Made by a program: the position numbers and the translations under genes. This document shows positions 51,559-60,984 of a stretch of DNA of 64,000 bases, piece after piece. Source of the DNA: Bacillus sp. SORGH_AS_0510 (lineage in GTDB: Bacteria; Bacillota; Bacilli; Bacillales; Cytobacillaceae); the NCBI RefSeq assembly GCF_030818775.1, contig NZ_JAUTAU010000001.1:3972001-4036000 (forward strand). Direction: 5' to 3'. How positions within the stretch are numbered: the first letter of the stretch is position 1; each line of letters starts with the position of its first letter. The notes below the pieces were generated by a model that saw only the letters and a list, made by a program, of their open reading frames with translations, was not told the origin of the DNA and searched no databases.

Positions 51559-51813
51559 ATGAATAAACTGGATTATGACCGGGCGTTATATTATACACAC
51601 CGGTCCGAATGGGATAATTTGCTTATATTAATGGTGCGGACAAAAGATCAGTTTTTGTCCAAGAGAATTGAACAGTTCCTTCATGCTTACAACTTTGAAC
51701 GTGACTACACTGTGATTGAAACAAAACTTTATAATCTGCTTCGTTACATCGACCATGCAAACGAAACTATAGAGGCAGATCCAAATGAGATACCGATGTA
51801 TAGTCTTTCCTGA
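51559..51813 (+). CDS. yhdB: YhdB family protein
   Basis: An 84-residue soluble protein with a strong AAGGAGGAG site. It starts MNKLDYDRALYYTHRSEWDNLL and is recalled as the YhdB family. It is helical, with many Tyr and His residues and an acidic end. B. subtilis yhdB sits near yhcYZ and yhdC, as here. The function is unknown. Confidence 0.75.
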   Translation: MNKLDYDRALYYTHRSEWDNLLILMVRTKDQFLSKRIEQFLHAYNFERDYTVIETKLYNLLRYIDHANETIEADPNEIPMYSLS

Positions 51814-51880
51814 AAAACCAAGTGGATACAGAGTTATATGTGAGAATTTTTTACAACCGGACTAAAGAATTCCACCACCA

Positions 51881-51913
51881 AAAAACCGGCTCCCTAAAAA
51901 GGAGCCGGTTTAA
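51881..51913 (-). terminator. Terminator between yhdB and yhcZ
   Basis: AAACCGGCTCC pairs with GGAGCCGGTTT around a 7-base loop; it separates convergent genes. Confidence 0.85.
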
Positions 51914-51914
51914 A

Positions 51915-52568
51915 TTATCCTATTTTATCATTTTTGGTTACACCATTTCGAACGGCAAAAAGCGCAGCCTGCGTCCGATCAGCAAGTTCCAACTTTGCTA
52001 AAACATTAGAAACATGTGTCTTAACTGTCTTTTCAGTTATGAAAAGCGAAGAGGCAATTTCTTTATTGCTTTTTCCGCTTGCTATTTCTTTCAGAACTTC
52101 CAACTCTCTTTTGGTCAAATCATCTAAAGGATTTACGGCATTTCGCTTTGCAGTTAAATGTGTTAATAAATGTGTTGTGGCTTTTGGGTGTAATTGGTTT
52201 TCACCGCTCATTAACATTTTAATTGCTCTAACTAACTCATCCGGCTCAATGTCCTTTAATTGATAGCCAGAGGCCCCAGCTTCTATAGCAGGGATAACAT
52301 GATTTTGATCAGAAAAGCTTGTTAATATCATAATCTTCATCTGTGGATGTTTTCCTTTAATGATTCGTGTTGCTTCAATCCCATCCATTACCGGCATAAC
52401 TAAATCCATTAATACAAGATCCGGCATTAATTGATCAACTAATTCAACCGCTTCTTCCCCATTTTTTGCTTCTCCAACAATCTCAATATTCTCCTGTGTT
52501 TTAAGAAAAAACACTAAACCTCGCCGTACCACATGATGGTCATCAGCGATTAATATTCGAATGTTCAA
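51915..52568 (-). CDS. yhcZ: NarL-family response regulator YhcZ
   Basis: A 217-residue regulator with TTG start behind GGGAGG. Receiver domain with phosphoacceptor in DLVLMDLVMPVMDG (about Asp 55) and LuxR-type HTH at the C-terminus (LTKRELEVLKEIASGKSNKEIA, SLFITEKTVKTHVSNVLAKL). It is encoded 12 bases after its kinase, so the two are one operon. B. subtilis yhcYZ is the apparent counterpart. Confidence 0.93.
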   Translation of the reverse strand: MNIRILIADDHHVVRRGLVFFLKTQENIEIVGEAKNGEEAVELVDQLMPDLVLMDLVMPVMDGIEATRIIKGKHPQMKIMILTSFSDQNHVIPAIEAGASGYQLKDIEPDELVRAIKMLMSGENQLHPKATTHLLTHLTAKRNAVNPLDDLTKRELEVLKEIASGKSNKEIASSLFITEKTVKTHVSNVLAKLELADRTQAALFAVRNGVTKNDKIG

Positions 52569-52580
52569 AATGATTCCTCC

Positions 52581-53696
52581 CTAAAACGGAATACTTACTT
52601 GTATATGTGTCCCTTGATTTAGTTCACTATTTAAATAAAAGGTTCCGCCTAATGACTCGGCTCTGTTTCTCATGCTCTTGAGTCCTAACGAAGGAAGCTC
52701 TTTTCCTTCGTGATAAGTGAAGCCGCATCCACTGTCTTTTATTTCAATCGTTATCCTATTATCACTGCCAGTCACAACCAAGTGGATATCCGATTGTTGT
52801 GAATGTTTCTTGCAGTTAGCTAATGCCTCTTGGCTAATGCGAAAAACAGCTTCTTCTATTCTACTTGGCAGATGAATGACTCCGTTTATTTTTATATTCG
52901 TTTTTAATCCCAGCATCTCACCGTAGCTAGCTAATGCGCTGACGATCCCTTTCTCTAATCCTTTTGGGCGGAGTTGCCAGATAAGCGCCCTCATTTCATT
53001 TAATGCTTCCTGTGCTAAATCTTGAATATAACCAAAGGTCTCTTTGACTTCTACCTCTTTTGTCATTTCTTTCCCACCACGGGCAGTTAAGCTTAAGGAG
53101 AAAAGTAGCTGATTGACAGAATCATGCAAATCTCTAGCTAATCTATTTCTTTCAGCCGTTAAAGCTATTTCTTGCTCTCTTTGGGTTAAATGGATTCTTT
53201 TTAAAGCTGAGCCGATTTGCAAAGCTACTGACTCCAATAATGCTAACTCTTCTTCATTAAACCTTGTTTTATTGGGGGAACCGACATTTAATAATCCGAA
53301 CTTTTCTTTACCCGCTTTAAGTGGCACCGTTGCATGATGGGTTAATCCCCATGTATCCCCTAACTCCTGTTCAATTGCATCCTCCAGACGCATACATTCA
53401 ATAATATTGGTTGCTTTATCTATTCGGCCCTTATTATAGCGGTCAATACACCAGCAATCACCTTTACACATGGGAGAAAAATTATTATCCGATAATGCAG
53501 GGGGAAGATTTTCTTTAGCTGCTAATGTGAATGATCCATCAGCATCAATAAGGAAAATCCATCCTGTTTGTAAACCGGTTACGTGCAAAAGCTTTCTTAA
53601 TACCTCTGAAAGTACATTGTTTATGTCTGTTCCTTGATTTAGAAGTTCAGCAATATCTTTTAAAATTTGTAAATCAGAATGGTGACATGTACTCAT
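52581..53696 (-). CDS. yhcY: GAF sensor histidine kinase YhcY
   Basis: A 371-residue soluble kinase; ATG after AGGGGG. An N-terminal GAF domain (about 10-170) is followed by a HisKA_3 domain (ERNRLARDLHDSVNQLLFSLSL, His about 196) and an HATPase with GLKSMRNRAESLGG. The GAF domain holds four closely placed cysteines in the pattern C-x3-C-x-C-x17-C (CKGDCWC...NIIEC). These could bind a metal cluster or act as a redox switch; this is inference from spacing alone. The signal is unknown. Confidence 0.92.
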   Translation of the reverse strand: MSTCHHSDLQILKDIAELLNQGTDINNVLSEVLRKLLHVTGLQTGWIFLIDADGSFTLAAKENLPPALSDNNFSPMCKGDCWCIDRYNKGRIDKATNIIECMRLEDAIEQELGDTWGLTHHATVPLKAGKEKFGLLNVGSPNKTRFNEEELALLESVALQIGSALKRIHLTQREQEIALTAERNRLARDLHDSVNQLLFSLSLTARGGKEMTKEVEVKETFGYIQDLAQEALNEMRALIWQLRPKGLEKGIVSALASYGEMLGLKTNIKINGVIHLPSRIEEAVFRISQEALANCKKHSQQSDIHLVVTGSDNRITIEIKDSGCGFTYHEGKELPSLGLKSMRNRAESLGGTFYLNSELNQGTHIQVSIPF

Positions 53697-53801
53697 CAAT
53701 AAATCCCCCTGAAAATTCAAACTCTTGAAATTATTATAACGCTTTTCTCGTTTGAAAACCTTAGAAAAAAGAAGGGTTCCATCTACGACTAAAGACTGAA
53801 A

Positions 53802-53835
53802 AAAAAAGAGGCTAACTAGGAGTTAACCTCTTTTT
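53802..53835 (-). terminator. Terminator of the SDR gene
   Basis: AAAGAGGTTAACT pairs with AGTTAGCCTCTTT, followed by a T run on the minus strand. Confidence 0.85.
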
Positions 53836-53836
53836 A

Positions 53837-54559
53837 TTATGCAATAGGATATTGCTGTGCGAATGGGTGTATGACAATTTCATCAATTAACATATGCTTC
53901 GGAGCGGAAGCCATGTACACAACTGCGTTTGCGATATCTTCTACTTTTAGCCAGTCTTTCTTCTCAGGGAGACCTTGGGTAGATTCAGCAAAGTATGTAT
54001 CAACCATACCAGGGTTAATCGTTCCCACTCTTATACCGTACTCCCGAACTTCTTGTGCAACAGAGCCGGAGAAACCTTGTACTGCATACTTTGTAGCTGT
54101 ATATGCTGCACCATTAGGAATAGTATAGCGTGCAACATCCGAAGAGATAGTTATAATCGTTCCTGATTTTCTTTCTTTCATATGTGGAAGAACGGCTTTA
54201 GTTGCTAAAAAAACACCCTGTACATTGACTTCAAATACCTGTTTCCATTCTTCTAACGTTATTTCCTCTGTTAATTTAAAGAAGCCTACTCCTGCGTTAT
54301 TAACTAGGAGGTCGACTGCTCCGTATACTTCAATTGTCTTCTTAACTACATTCACCATATCCTCTTCTTTTGAAACGTCTGCCTGAATTGGAGTAATACT
54401 AGCTAAGCCACTCTTCTTTAATTCGTCTGCAGTTTCAAAAATTTGTGAGGAACTACCTACAATCGTAAGTTTCATACCTTGTTCTGCAAGTTTAACAGCA
54501 ATCTCTCTACCAATACCACGTGATGCCCCAGTAATAATTGCAATTTGATCTTTAAGCAT
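53837..54559 (-). CDS. Short-chain dehydrogenase/reductase, FabG-like
   Basis: A 240-residue SDR; the ATG seven bases after AAAGGAAG gives MLKDQIAIITGASRGIG. Motifs are TGASRGIG (NAD(P) binding, about 9-16), NNAGVG, Ser in TISSDVARYT, and YTATKYA (catalytic Tyr and Lys). INPGMVDT follows. Specificity cannot be read; members include 3-oxoacyl-ACP reductase-like and sugar or alcohol dehydrogenases. It lies between yhcY and pgcA. Confidence 0.9.
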   Translation of the reverse strand: MLKDQIAIITGASRGIGREIAVKLAEQGMKLTIVGSSSQIFETADELKKSGLASITPIQADVSKEEDMVNVVKKTIEVYGAVDLLVNNAGVGFFKLTEEITLEEWKQVFEVNVQGVFLATKAVLPHMKERKSGTIITISSDVARYTIPNGAAYTATKYAVQGFSGSVAQEVREYGIRVGTINPGMVDTYFAESTQGLPEKKDWLKVEDIANAVVYMASAPKHMLIDEIVIHPFAQQYPIA

Positions 54560-54600
54560 AGTTGTTCTTCCTTTCATGTTGAATAGCCATTGTTTCATTT

Positions 54601-56344
54601 CTATCCTTCTTGAAGCACCTTTAGCTTTTTTTCCACTAGATCCATGAATTCTTTTTCTACCTTGTGTAGCTTTCCTTTACTATCAGCGAGGCTTATACTG
54701 TTTACTCCAAAGTAAAATTTAACCTTTGGTTCAGTTCCAGAAGGTCTTAAGCAGATCCATGTACCATCTTCAAATGTATATTTTAGCACATTTGACTTTG
54801 GCAATAGGATTTTTTCTTCATGATTATTTTGTTAGCCTAATGCCTGTTAAATAATCCTCAATTGAAACTACCCTTAAGCTGCCAAGAGTTGTAATCGATT
54901 CCTTACGGAAAGATGCCAATAAGTTCTGAATAACTTCTGCTCCCGCCTTGCCCTTTAGTGTTAAGGAACGGAGCCCTTCTTGATAAAATCCGTATTTTTC
55001 AAAGACCTTCATCATTCCATCGAATAGGGATAACCCTTGCTTTTTATAAAACGCACAAACTTCTGTTGCAAGCAGTGCAGCCTGAACGGCATCTTTGTCC
55101 CTGGCGAAATCGCCTATTAAATAGCCGTATGACTCTTCATAGCCAAATAGGTAGGTATATTTCCCTGTTTCTTCATATTCCTTTATTTTTTCAGCAATAA
55201 ACTTGAAGCCGGTTAAAACATCAATCGTTTCTAGACCGTATGCAGAAGCGATCTTTCTACCTAATTCCGATGTAACAATCGTTTTCAAAACTACACCGTT
55301 TGAAGGTAATGTGCCTTTCTCCTTTTTCTGTGAGAGGAGATATTCTAGCAATAAAGCACCTGTTTGATTACCTGTAAGCACTACGTACTCTCCTTCATCA
55401 TTACGCACCGCAATCCCGAGACGGTCGGCATCCGGATCTGTTGCAATTAATAAATCTGCTTCAACGTTTAAACCGTCACGAATAGCTAATTGGAATGCAG
55501 CATGTTCTTCAGGATTTGGACTTTTTACAGTTGAAAACTCGGGATCCGGTAGCTCCTGTTCCTTTACAACTGTTACATTCTTATATCCCAATGCAGAGAG
55601 TGCTGAACGTACTGGTTTATTAGCTGTTCCATGTAATGGAGTAAAAACAACTGATACATCCGTTTCACCAGATAAGTGGGGATTTTCTGAGATTGATAAG
55701 AGCTTTTCAATATAGGCTTTGTCTATCTCTGAACCAATTGTTTTTATCAATCCAGAAACCCTCAATTTCTCTTCACTATCGACTTCAATTAATAATTCGT
55801 TTTGAATTTCATTTACCTTTGCGATCACTTCGTCCGCACTATTTGGGGGGAGTTGACCACCATCATCTCCATATACCTTGTAGCCATTATATTCTGGTGG
55901 ATTATGGCTGGCCGTAATGACAATACCAGAAAAAGCATGTAAATATCTTAATGCATAGGATAGTTCGGGGGTCGGTCTTAAATCATCAAATAGATAGGTT
56001 TGTATTCCTTTTGTTGCAAGTGTTTTTGCAGCTTCTAGAGCGAATTCTGGCGATTTATGACGTGAATCATATGCAATAACTACCCCTCTATTTTTCGCAT
56101 CTATCCCTTGTTCTTCTATGTATGCAGCCAGACCAGCAGATGCCTTGCGAACGGTATAGATATTCATACGATTAGTCCCTGCACCAATCTCTCCGCGCAT
56201 CCCGCCAGTGCCGAATTCTAAATTCTTATAAAAAGCCTCTTCCATTTGTTTATCGTCAGTTTTCCACTCTTCTAACTGAGCTTTTAACTCTGAATCTAAT
56301 CCGTCAAACTCCATCCAACTTTTTGCAACTGCTTTCCAATTCAT
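54601..56344 (-). pseudogene. pgcA: Phosphoglucomutase PgcA, frameshifted near the 3' end
   Basis: The first frame (506 codons) has all alpha-D-phosphohexomutase domains [19 protein letters not shown], catalytic Ser in [15 protein letters not shown], metal loop DPDADRLG, and GYEESYGY. It ends at a premature TAA. The second frame supplies domain IV ([27 protein letters not shown]). Removing one A from the AAAA run on the coding strand (54827-54830) restores a 580-residue protein, matching PgcA (581). The enzyme makes glucose-1-phosphate for UDP-glucose and wall teichoic acid/glycolipid synthesis. A true loss would remove the phosphate-binding loop of domain IV. Confidence 0.9.
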
Positions 56345-56459
56345 TATGTTTCTTCCTCCTCTTCAGTCTAATTTATATTGTTTCTAAGTTGTTACATGAT
56401 ACTCCTTTAAAAACTACTAGAAAGAAACCGACAATTTTTGCAGGATTAAAAGCAGGCAT

Positions 56460-56487
56460 AAAAAAAAGCCCGGAAAATCCAGGCTTA
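56460..56487 (-). terminator. Terminator of the yhcU gene
   Basis: On the minus strand AAGCCTGG pairs with CCGGGCTT, followed by eight T. Confidence 0.8.
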
Positions 56488-56492
56488 AAACT

Positions 56493-56879
56493 CTATATAA
56501 GTAATTCATTATCTGCTCTTGTATAAATACTAAGCATTGAATGTTTTATGCTCCCCACACTGACAAATTGCTCAAAATCAAAAGGGAAGGATAACCCATA
56601 GTACTCAAGGGTATCCACATTTTTTTTGTATAATCCAGCATAGTGACGGTCCAACTGAGTGGATTCGAGTATGGATATTAATGTACGTATACAAGTCATG
56701 ACCTGAAAAGCATCTTTTAATGTGCTAAAATCTTCAGTAGGACGTAATATTCCTAATTGCTCAAATTGATAAATCTCTTCATCACTAAAATAGAGTGGAA
56801 AAATATTCGAGTAAATGTACCTCACCAGTTCATTTATTTCTTCTTCTTGACTTGGTGTCGAGGCAAATACAATTTTCAC
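56493..56879 (-). CDS. yhcU: YhcU family protein (DUF5365)
   Basis: A 128-residue soluble protein with GTG start behind AAAGGTGG. Opening MKIVFASTPSQEEEINELVRYIYSNIFP and the FPFDFEQFVSVGSIKHSM stretch fit remembered YhcU. It is divergent from the pseudouridine synthase gene, matching the yhcT-yhcU order of B. subtilis. Function unknown. Confidence 0.75.
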   Translation of the reverse strand: MKIVFASTPSQEEEINELVRYIYSNIFPLYFSDEEIYQFEQLGILRPTEDFSTLKDAFQVMTCIRTLISILESTQLDRHYAGLYKKNVDTLEYYGLSFPFDFEQFVSVGSIKHSMLSIYTRADNELLI

Positions 56880-57022
56880 TTAAAACCCACCTTTGCCATC
56901 GCTATTTTCTGTCGTCTAATATAACATAAGAATAACATAATTTTATTAGAGAATTCGGTGGTAATTGTAACCACATATTTAGTAGCTGCGCGCTGTTTTA
57001 ACTTATTATAAAGGAGAAAATT

Positions 57023-57946
57023 ATGCTTAAAACTGTACGAAAAGGCGAATGGATTCATCTCATAATTCCCATGGAATGGAATGGCAAAACATTAGAGGAG
57101 GTTTTCCGCCAAATTTGGGAAGCTCCGAAGAAATTGACCCATACCTTTAGAATGGAAAATAGAATCCTTTTAGATGGTGTTCGTGTGAATTGGACCTTAC
57201 CATTACATTCTGGTGAAGTGTTACAAATGAGATTGTTTACTGAAGAACCCTTATCAGTGATCCCTCATTTTCATGATATTGACGTTCTTTATGAGGATGA
57301 CCATGTAATCGTAATCAACAAACCACCTTTCATGAACACTCACCCAAATGATACGAACGAAGATCATACCACACTTACAAATGCTCTTGCTTTCTATTTA
57401 CAAGCAAAGGGTGAAAATAGAAATATTCGTCAAGTCCACCGATTAGACCGAGATACTTCAGGAGCAATTTTATTTGCCAAACATGCGTTGGCAGGTGCAA
57501 TTTTAGACAAAATGTTAGAAAAACGAGAAATCAAAAGAACGTACATAGCCGCCGTTAATGGTGTATTCAACCAAAAAAAAGGACGAATCAATGCCCCTAT
57601 CGGCAAGGATCGGCATCATGCAACGAGAAGAAGAGTGTCCAATACTGGACAGGAGGCAATAACTAATTATCACGTGCTATTCGAAGATAAACATAAGCAG
57701 ATTTCCATCGTAAAATGCTGGCTTGAGACAGGTAGAACCCATCAAATAAGGGTTCATTTAAGTCATACGGGTCATCCGATCATAGGAGACATACTTTATG
57801 GCGGTGAAAAAAAGATAAATAGACAGGCCTTACATGCAGCCAAGCTTGAGTTTCACCATCCAATCACTCAAGAAAAAATTACGTGCCATGCACCTGTACT
57901 AGATTTACAAGAACTATTTAAACAAATTGATGTTTATACTCTATAA
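57023..57946 (+). CDS. yhcT: RluA-family pseudouridine synthase YhcT
   Basis: A 307-residue enzyme with AAAGGAG before ATG. It has an N-terminal S4-like region (LLDGVRVNWTLPLHSGEVLQ) and the catalytic domain with INKPP, HRLDRDTSGAILFAK (catalytic Asp about 146), AVNGVF, and ETGRTHQIRVHL. It isomerises uridine in rRNA or tRNA; the exact site is not known. Terminator follows. Confidence 0.94.
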   Translation: MLKTVRKGEWIHLIIPMEWNGKTLEEVFRQIWEAPKKLTHTFRMENRILLDGVRVNWTLPLHSGEVLQMRLFTEEPLSVIPHFHDIDVLYEDDHVIVINKPPFMNTHPNDTNEDHTTLTNALAFYLQAKGENRNIRQVHRLDRDTSGAILFAKHALAGAILDKMLEKREIKRTYIAAVNGVFNQKKGRINAPIGKDRHHATRRRVSNTGQEAITNYHVLFEDKHKQISIVKCWLETGRTHQIRVHLSHTGHPIIGDILYGGEKKINRQALHAAKLEFHHPITQEKITCHAPVLDLQELFKQIDVYTL

Positions 57947-57950
57947 TAAT

Positions 57951-57984
57951 AAAAAGGCTGACTCCAGGGAGTCAGCCTTTTTTT
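57951..57984 (+). terminator. Convergent terminator after yhcT
   Basis: AAAAAGGCTGACTC pairs with GAGTCAGCCTTTTT; T and A runs serve both strands. Confidence 0.92.
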
Positions 57985-57995
57985 CCACCATATTG

Positions 57996-58250
57996 TTAAT
58001 CTGCTCTTCTGAAAGCTCTCATGACAAAGCTTAACAGTAGAACTAACACTGCAGCCCCAATTATTGCGGGAATTATAGCAAAGTCAGCTACATGCGGACC
58101 CCAATTTCCTAAAATTGCTGTCCCTATCCATGCACCAACAAAACCAGCAATAATGTTACCTATAATTCCACCAGGAATATTTCTTCCAACAATCAGCCCA
58201 GCTAACCAACCAATCACACCGCCTACAATTAATGCCCAAATAAAGCTCAC
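57996..58250 (-). CDS. GlsB/YeaQ/YmgE family small membrane protein
   Basis: An 84-residue protein; GTG nine bases after AAGGAG is preferred to an upstream ATG pair. Three glycine-rich membrane helices carry the signature GGVIGWLAGLIVGRNIPGGI and GFVGAWIGTAIL (seen in pieces). The family is called transglycosylase-associated or stress-response, but function is unproved. It ends in a basic cap (MRAFRRAD). Confidence 0.88.
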   Translation of the reverse strand: MSFIWALIVGGVIGWLAGLIVGRNIPGGIIGNIIAGFVGAWIGTAILGNWGPHVADFAIIPAIIGAAVLVLLLSFVMRAFRRAD

Positions 58251-58602
58251 TTTAGAACACTCCTTTTTAGTATTCATCATTTCACTTATTTATTAGCATC
58301 TACCACTTTTCAGGCAGTAGTGGAAAGTTAATTCTTGCTGCCTGTACTTATAAAGTACCCAGATTTCTTTTTTATACTCCTTGCAGAGTTAAAACAATAA
58401 AAACTACTTGTCAATACATAAATTGTACAATAAAGGTAAGATTAATATAGAAAACAAATTGATGAATTAGATGTAGTTATTTATCAGAATATTCTAATGT
58501 TAAGTTTTTGTAAATTTCGTTAAGATTGTATCCTTTTTCGACAATATTCATATAAAATATCTTAGGGTTGTACATATTTTAAATTAAATGGGGGTCATCC
58601 AC
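58251..58602. other. Divergent intergenic region between the GlsB-like and phosphate genes
   Basis: 352 bases with no credible ORF. It holds the putative Pit promoter at 58423, a CAGGCAG...CTGCCTG inverted repeat at 58314-58348, and TTAAG/TGTAAA direct repeats near 58500-58525 that only loosely resemble PhoP boxes. Confidence 0.4.
58423..58451 (+). promoter_or_regulatory. Putative promoter of the DUF47-pit operon
   Basis: TTGTAC and TATAGA are 17 bases apart, implying a 5' leader of about 145 bases. Confidence 0.4.
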
Positions 58603-59220
58603 ATGGCATTAAAGAAAACTGATAAATTCTCAGTATTGCTTCGCAATATTTCAACTAACCTAAAAGAAAGTACCAATTTCTTTACCGAATACAAATTAAA
58701 AAATGTAAGTGATTTAAAAATCTTCTCTGAAAAAATGAAAGAATTAGAAACAAAAGGAGATTCTTTTGTTCACGAAGTAATTAAAGAGTTGAATGATGCC
58801 TTTATTACTCCAATCGAGCGCGAAGACATTCTTCACCTTGCGATGAGTATGGATGATGTTCTAGACGGTCTTGAGGGGTGTGCGGCACTATTTGAAATGT
58901 ATTCTATTACGAATGCTGATAACTTCATGATTCAGTTTGTAGATGCCATTCAAGGTAGCGTCCATGAAATTGATAAGGCTGTTGAGTTACTATCAAATAA
59001 AAAATTAACTCAAATTCGTGAACACGCAATTAAAATCAAGGATTTCGAATCAAAATGTGATAATATCCTACGTCAATCTATTAAGAACTTATTCACTGTT
59101 GAAAAGGATCCTATTCGTATTATCCAATACAAAGAAATTTATGAAGAACTTGAGGATATTGCTGACTACTGCCAAGCAGTTGCCAACACTCTTGAAACCA
59201 TCATCATGAAAAATGCATAA
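58603..59220 (+). CDS. DUF47 (PhoU-like) accessory protein of the Pit transporter
   Basis: A 205-residue all-helical cytoplasmic protein; ATG eight bases after GGGGG. Metal-binding helices recall PhoU: KMKELETKGDSFVHEVIKEL, TPIEREDILHLAMSMDDVLDG, IKDFESKCDNIL. Genes of this family sit directly before low-affinity phosphate permeases and are thought to tune them. It ends 11 bases before pit, so the two are translated from one transcript. Confidence 0.9.
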   Translation: MALKKTDKFSVLLRNISTNLKESTNFFTEYKLKNVSDLKIFSEKMKELETKGDSFVHEVIKELNDAFITPIEREDILHLAMSMDDVLDGLEGCAALFEMYSITNADNFMIQFVDAIQGSVHEIDKAVELLSNKKLTQIREHAIKIKDFESKCDNILRQSIKNLFTVEKDPIRIIQYKEIYEELEDIADYCQAVANTLETIIMKNA

Positions 59221-59231
59221 GGAGCAAAAAT

Positions 59232-60233
59232 ATGAGCCTTGTTTTAATTTTAACCATATTAATTGTTATCGGCGCTCTTGCATTTGACTTCATTAATGGT
59301 TTCCATGATACAGCAAATGCGATTGCTACCTCTGTTTCAACAAAAGCATTAAAACCACGTCAAGCGATTTTATTGGCTGCCGTTATGAACTTTGTTGGTG
59401 CACTGACATTTACTGGTGTTGCAAAAACAGTATCCAAGGATATTGTTGATCCCTTTATGCTTCACAATGGATCAGTCGTTATTCTTGCCGCATTAATTTC
59501 AGCAATTTTTTGGAATTTACTTACTTGGTACTATGGAATCCCAAGTAGTTCATCACACGCCATTATTGGATCTATAGCTGGTGCTGCAATCGCTGCAGAA
59601 GGCTTTAATGTCTTAAACTATGGCGGATTTTTGAAAATTTTAGAAGCACTAATCCTTTCTCCAATATTAGCTTTTGTGGTTGGATATATCATATACAGTA
59701 TTTTCAAAGTAGCATTTAAAAACTTTAATTTAACAAAAACGAACCGAAATTTCCGTTATATACAAATTGCAACCGCTGCATTACAGTCTTATTCTCACGG
59801 AACAAACGACGCCCAGAAATCTATGGGTATTATCACTTTAGCTCTAATTGCAAACAATTATCTCCATCCAGATGCGGGTATTCCATTTTGGGTACAATTA
59901 TCCTGTGCGATCGCCATGGGACTTGGTACTTCAATTGGTGGTTGGAAAATTATTAAAACGGTTGGCGGTAAGATTATGAAAATCCGTCCAATTAATGGTG
60001 TTGCTGCAGATTTAACTGGAGCTGCAGTTATTTTTGGCGCTACTTTTGCCCACTTACCGGTAAGTACGACACATGTTATTTCTTCAGGTATTTTAGGGGT
60101 TGGTTCTGCTCACCGCCTAAAAGGTGTTAAGTGGGATACAGCACAACGTATGTTCATCACTTGGGTGATTACCCTTCCAATTACTGCACTTATTGCAGGA
60201 ATTAGTTATTTCATTCTAAATTTATTCTTCTAG
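59232..60233 (+). CDS. pit: Low-affinity inorganic phosphate transporter, PiT family
   Basis: A 333-residue permease with 10 or so membrane helices and AAGGAG before ATG. Both PiT signatures are present: GFHDTANAIATSVSTKAL (about 23-40) and SHGTNDAQKSMGIIT (about 190-205). GIPSSSSHAIIGS and PVSTTHVISSGI are the paired substrate loops. It imports phosphate (as metal-phosphate) with protons. Ends at a terminator. Confidence 0.95.
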   Translation: MSLVLILTILIVIGALAFDFINGFHDTANAIATSVSTKALKPRQAILLAAVMNFVGALTFTGVAKTVSKDIVDPFMLHNGSVVILAALISAIFWNLLTWYYGIPSSSSHAIIGSIAGAAIAAEGFNVLNYGGFLKILEALILSPILAFVVGYIIYSIFKVAFKNFNLTKTNRNFRYIQIATAALQSYSHGTNDAQKSMGIITLALIANNYLHPDAGIPFWVQLSCAIAMGLGTSIGGWKIIKTVGGKIMKIRPINGVAADLTGAAVIFGATFAHLPVSTTHVISSGILGVGSAHRLKGVKWDTAQRMFITWVITLPITALIAGISYFILNLFF

Positions 60234-60242
60234 TATTTTAAG

Positions 60243-60268
60243 ACGGCTGAAATTTCGGCCGTTTTTTT
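60243..60268 (+). terminator. Terminator of the pit operon
   Basis: ACGGCTGAAA pairs with TTTCGGCCGT (one mismatch), then seven T. Confidence 0.85.
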
Positions 60269-60341
60269 AATGCTCGTACTTCTAAACAGTGGCCACTTAC
60301 ATATTTTAATGTATAAGGACAAGTTTGGGGTTGATAGATAG

Positions 60342-60917
60342 ATGAAACAAAAAATTGCTGCCATGCTGCTAGGAAGTATGCTTTTGAGTTTGGGAGTTAA
60401 TGGATTTTTAGTACCCTACCACCTGCTTGATGGTGGTGTAATCGGATTAGGATTAATTATTCATTACTTTTATGGATGGCCTACAGGGCTAAGTATCATA
60501 TTATTAAGCTTACCTCTATATATTTTGGCTTGGTTTTTCGAACGGCGTTATTTCTTTTATAGCCTCCATGGATTAATTATCTCTTCTTTTTGCATTGATC
60601 TATTCTCATTCATCAATGGAAAAATACATCTAGATATTCTCCCTAGTACGATTATAGGAGGCATCCTAGTAGGAGTCGGCATTGGACTTATGCTTCGCTA
60701 TGAAACAAGTACAGGAGGAACAGATTTATTAGCTCAAATTTTAACCAAATTCACTACAATTAATATAGGTATCATCATTTTCTTGATAGATGGTCTAATT
60801 ATCACTAGTGGCATTCAGGTTGTTGGTTTAGAAAAATTTTTCTACTCCCTGCTAACCATCATTTGTGTTGGCTTAATGACAACTGTTACCGTTTCGCGAA
60901 GGCCAGAAACACATTAA
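60342..60917 (+). CDS. YitT family membrane protein without the C-terminal domain
   Basis: A 191-residue membrane protein with GGGGTTGAT before ATG. Five or six helices and the YitT signature are visible (GSMLLSLGVNGFLVPYHLLDGGVIGLGL; GIGLMLRYETSTGGTDLLAQIL). The cytoplasmic DUF2179 domain found in longer members (about 280 residues) is absent. Length is complete for the short branch because a terminator follows. Substrate unknown. Confidence 0.85.
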   Translation: MKQKIAAMLLGSMLLSLGVNGFLVPYHLLDGGVIGLGLIIHYFYGWPTGLSIILLSLPLYILAWFFERRYFFYSLHGLIISSFCIDLFSFINGKIHLDILPSTIIGGILVGVGIGLMLRYETSTGGTDLLAQILTKFTTINIGIIIFLIDGLIITSGIQVVGLEKFFYSLLTIICVGLMTTVTVSRRPETH

Positions 60918-60943
60918 CGAGTTTTTATATTAGCAACCAACGC

Positions 60944-60982
60944 AAAAAGGAGGTTGATCTCTGCAGAGTCAACCTCCTTTTT
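60944..60982 (+). terminator. Convergent terminator after the YitT gene
   Basis: AAAAAGGAGGTTGA pairs with TCAACCTCCTTTTT around an 11-base loop with CTCTGCAGAG self-complementarity. Confidence 0.92.
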
Positions 60983-60984
60983 AA

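Noticed and set aside
58360..58420. Sigma-B promoter for the GlsB-like gene (GTTTTA near GAGTAT on the minus strand)
   Set aside because: The spacer is too short for sigma-B, so it is not reported as a feature.
58499..58530. TTAAG/TGTAAA direct repeats before the Pit operon as PhoP boxes
   Set aside because: The match to the TTAACA consensus and the 11-base period are too poor to claim.
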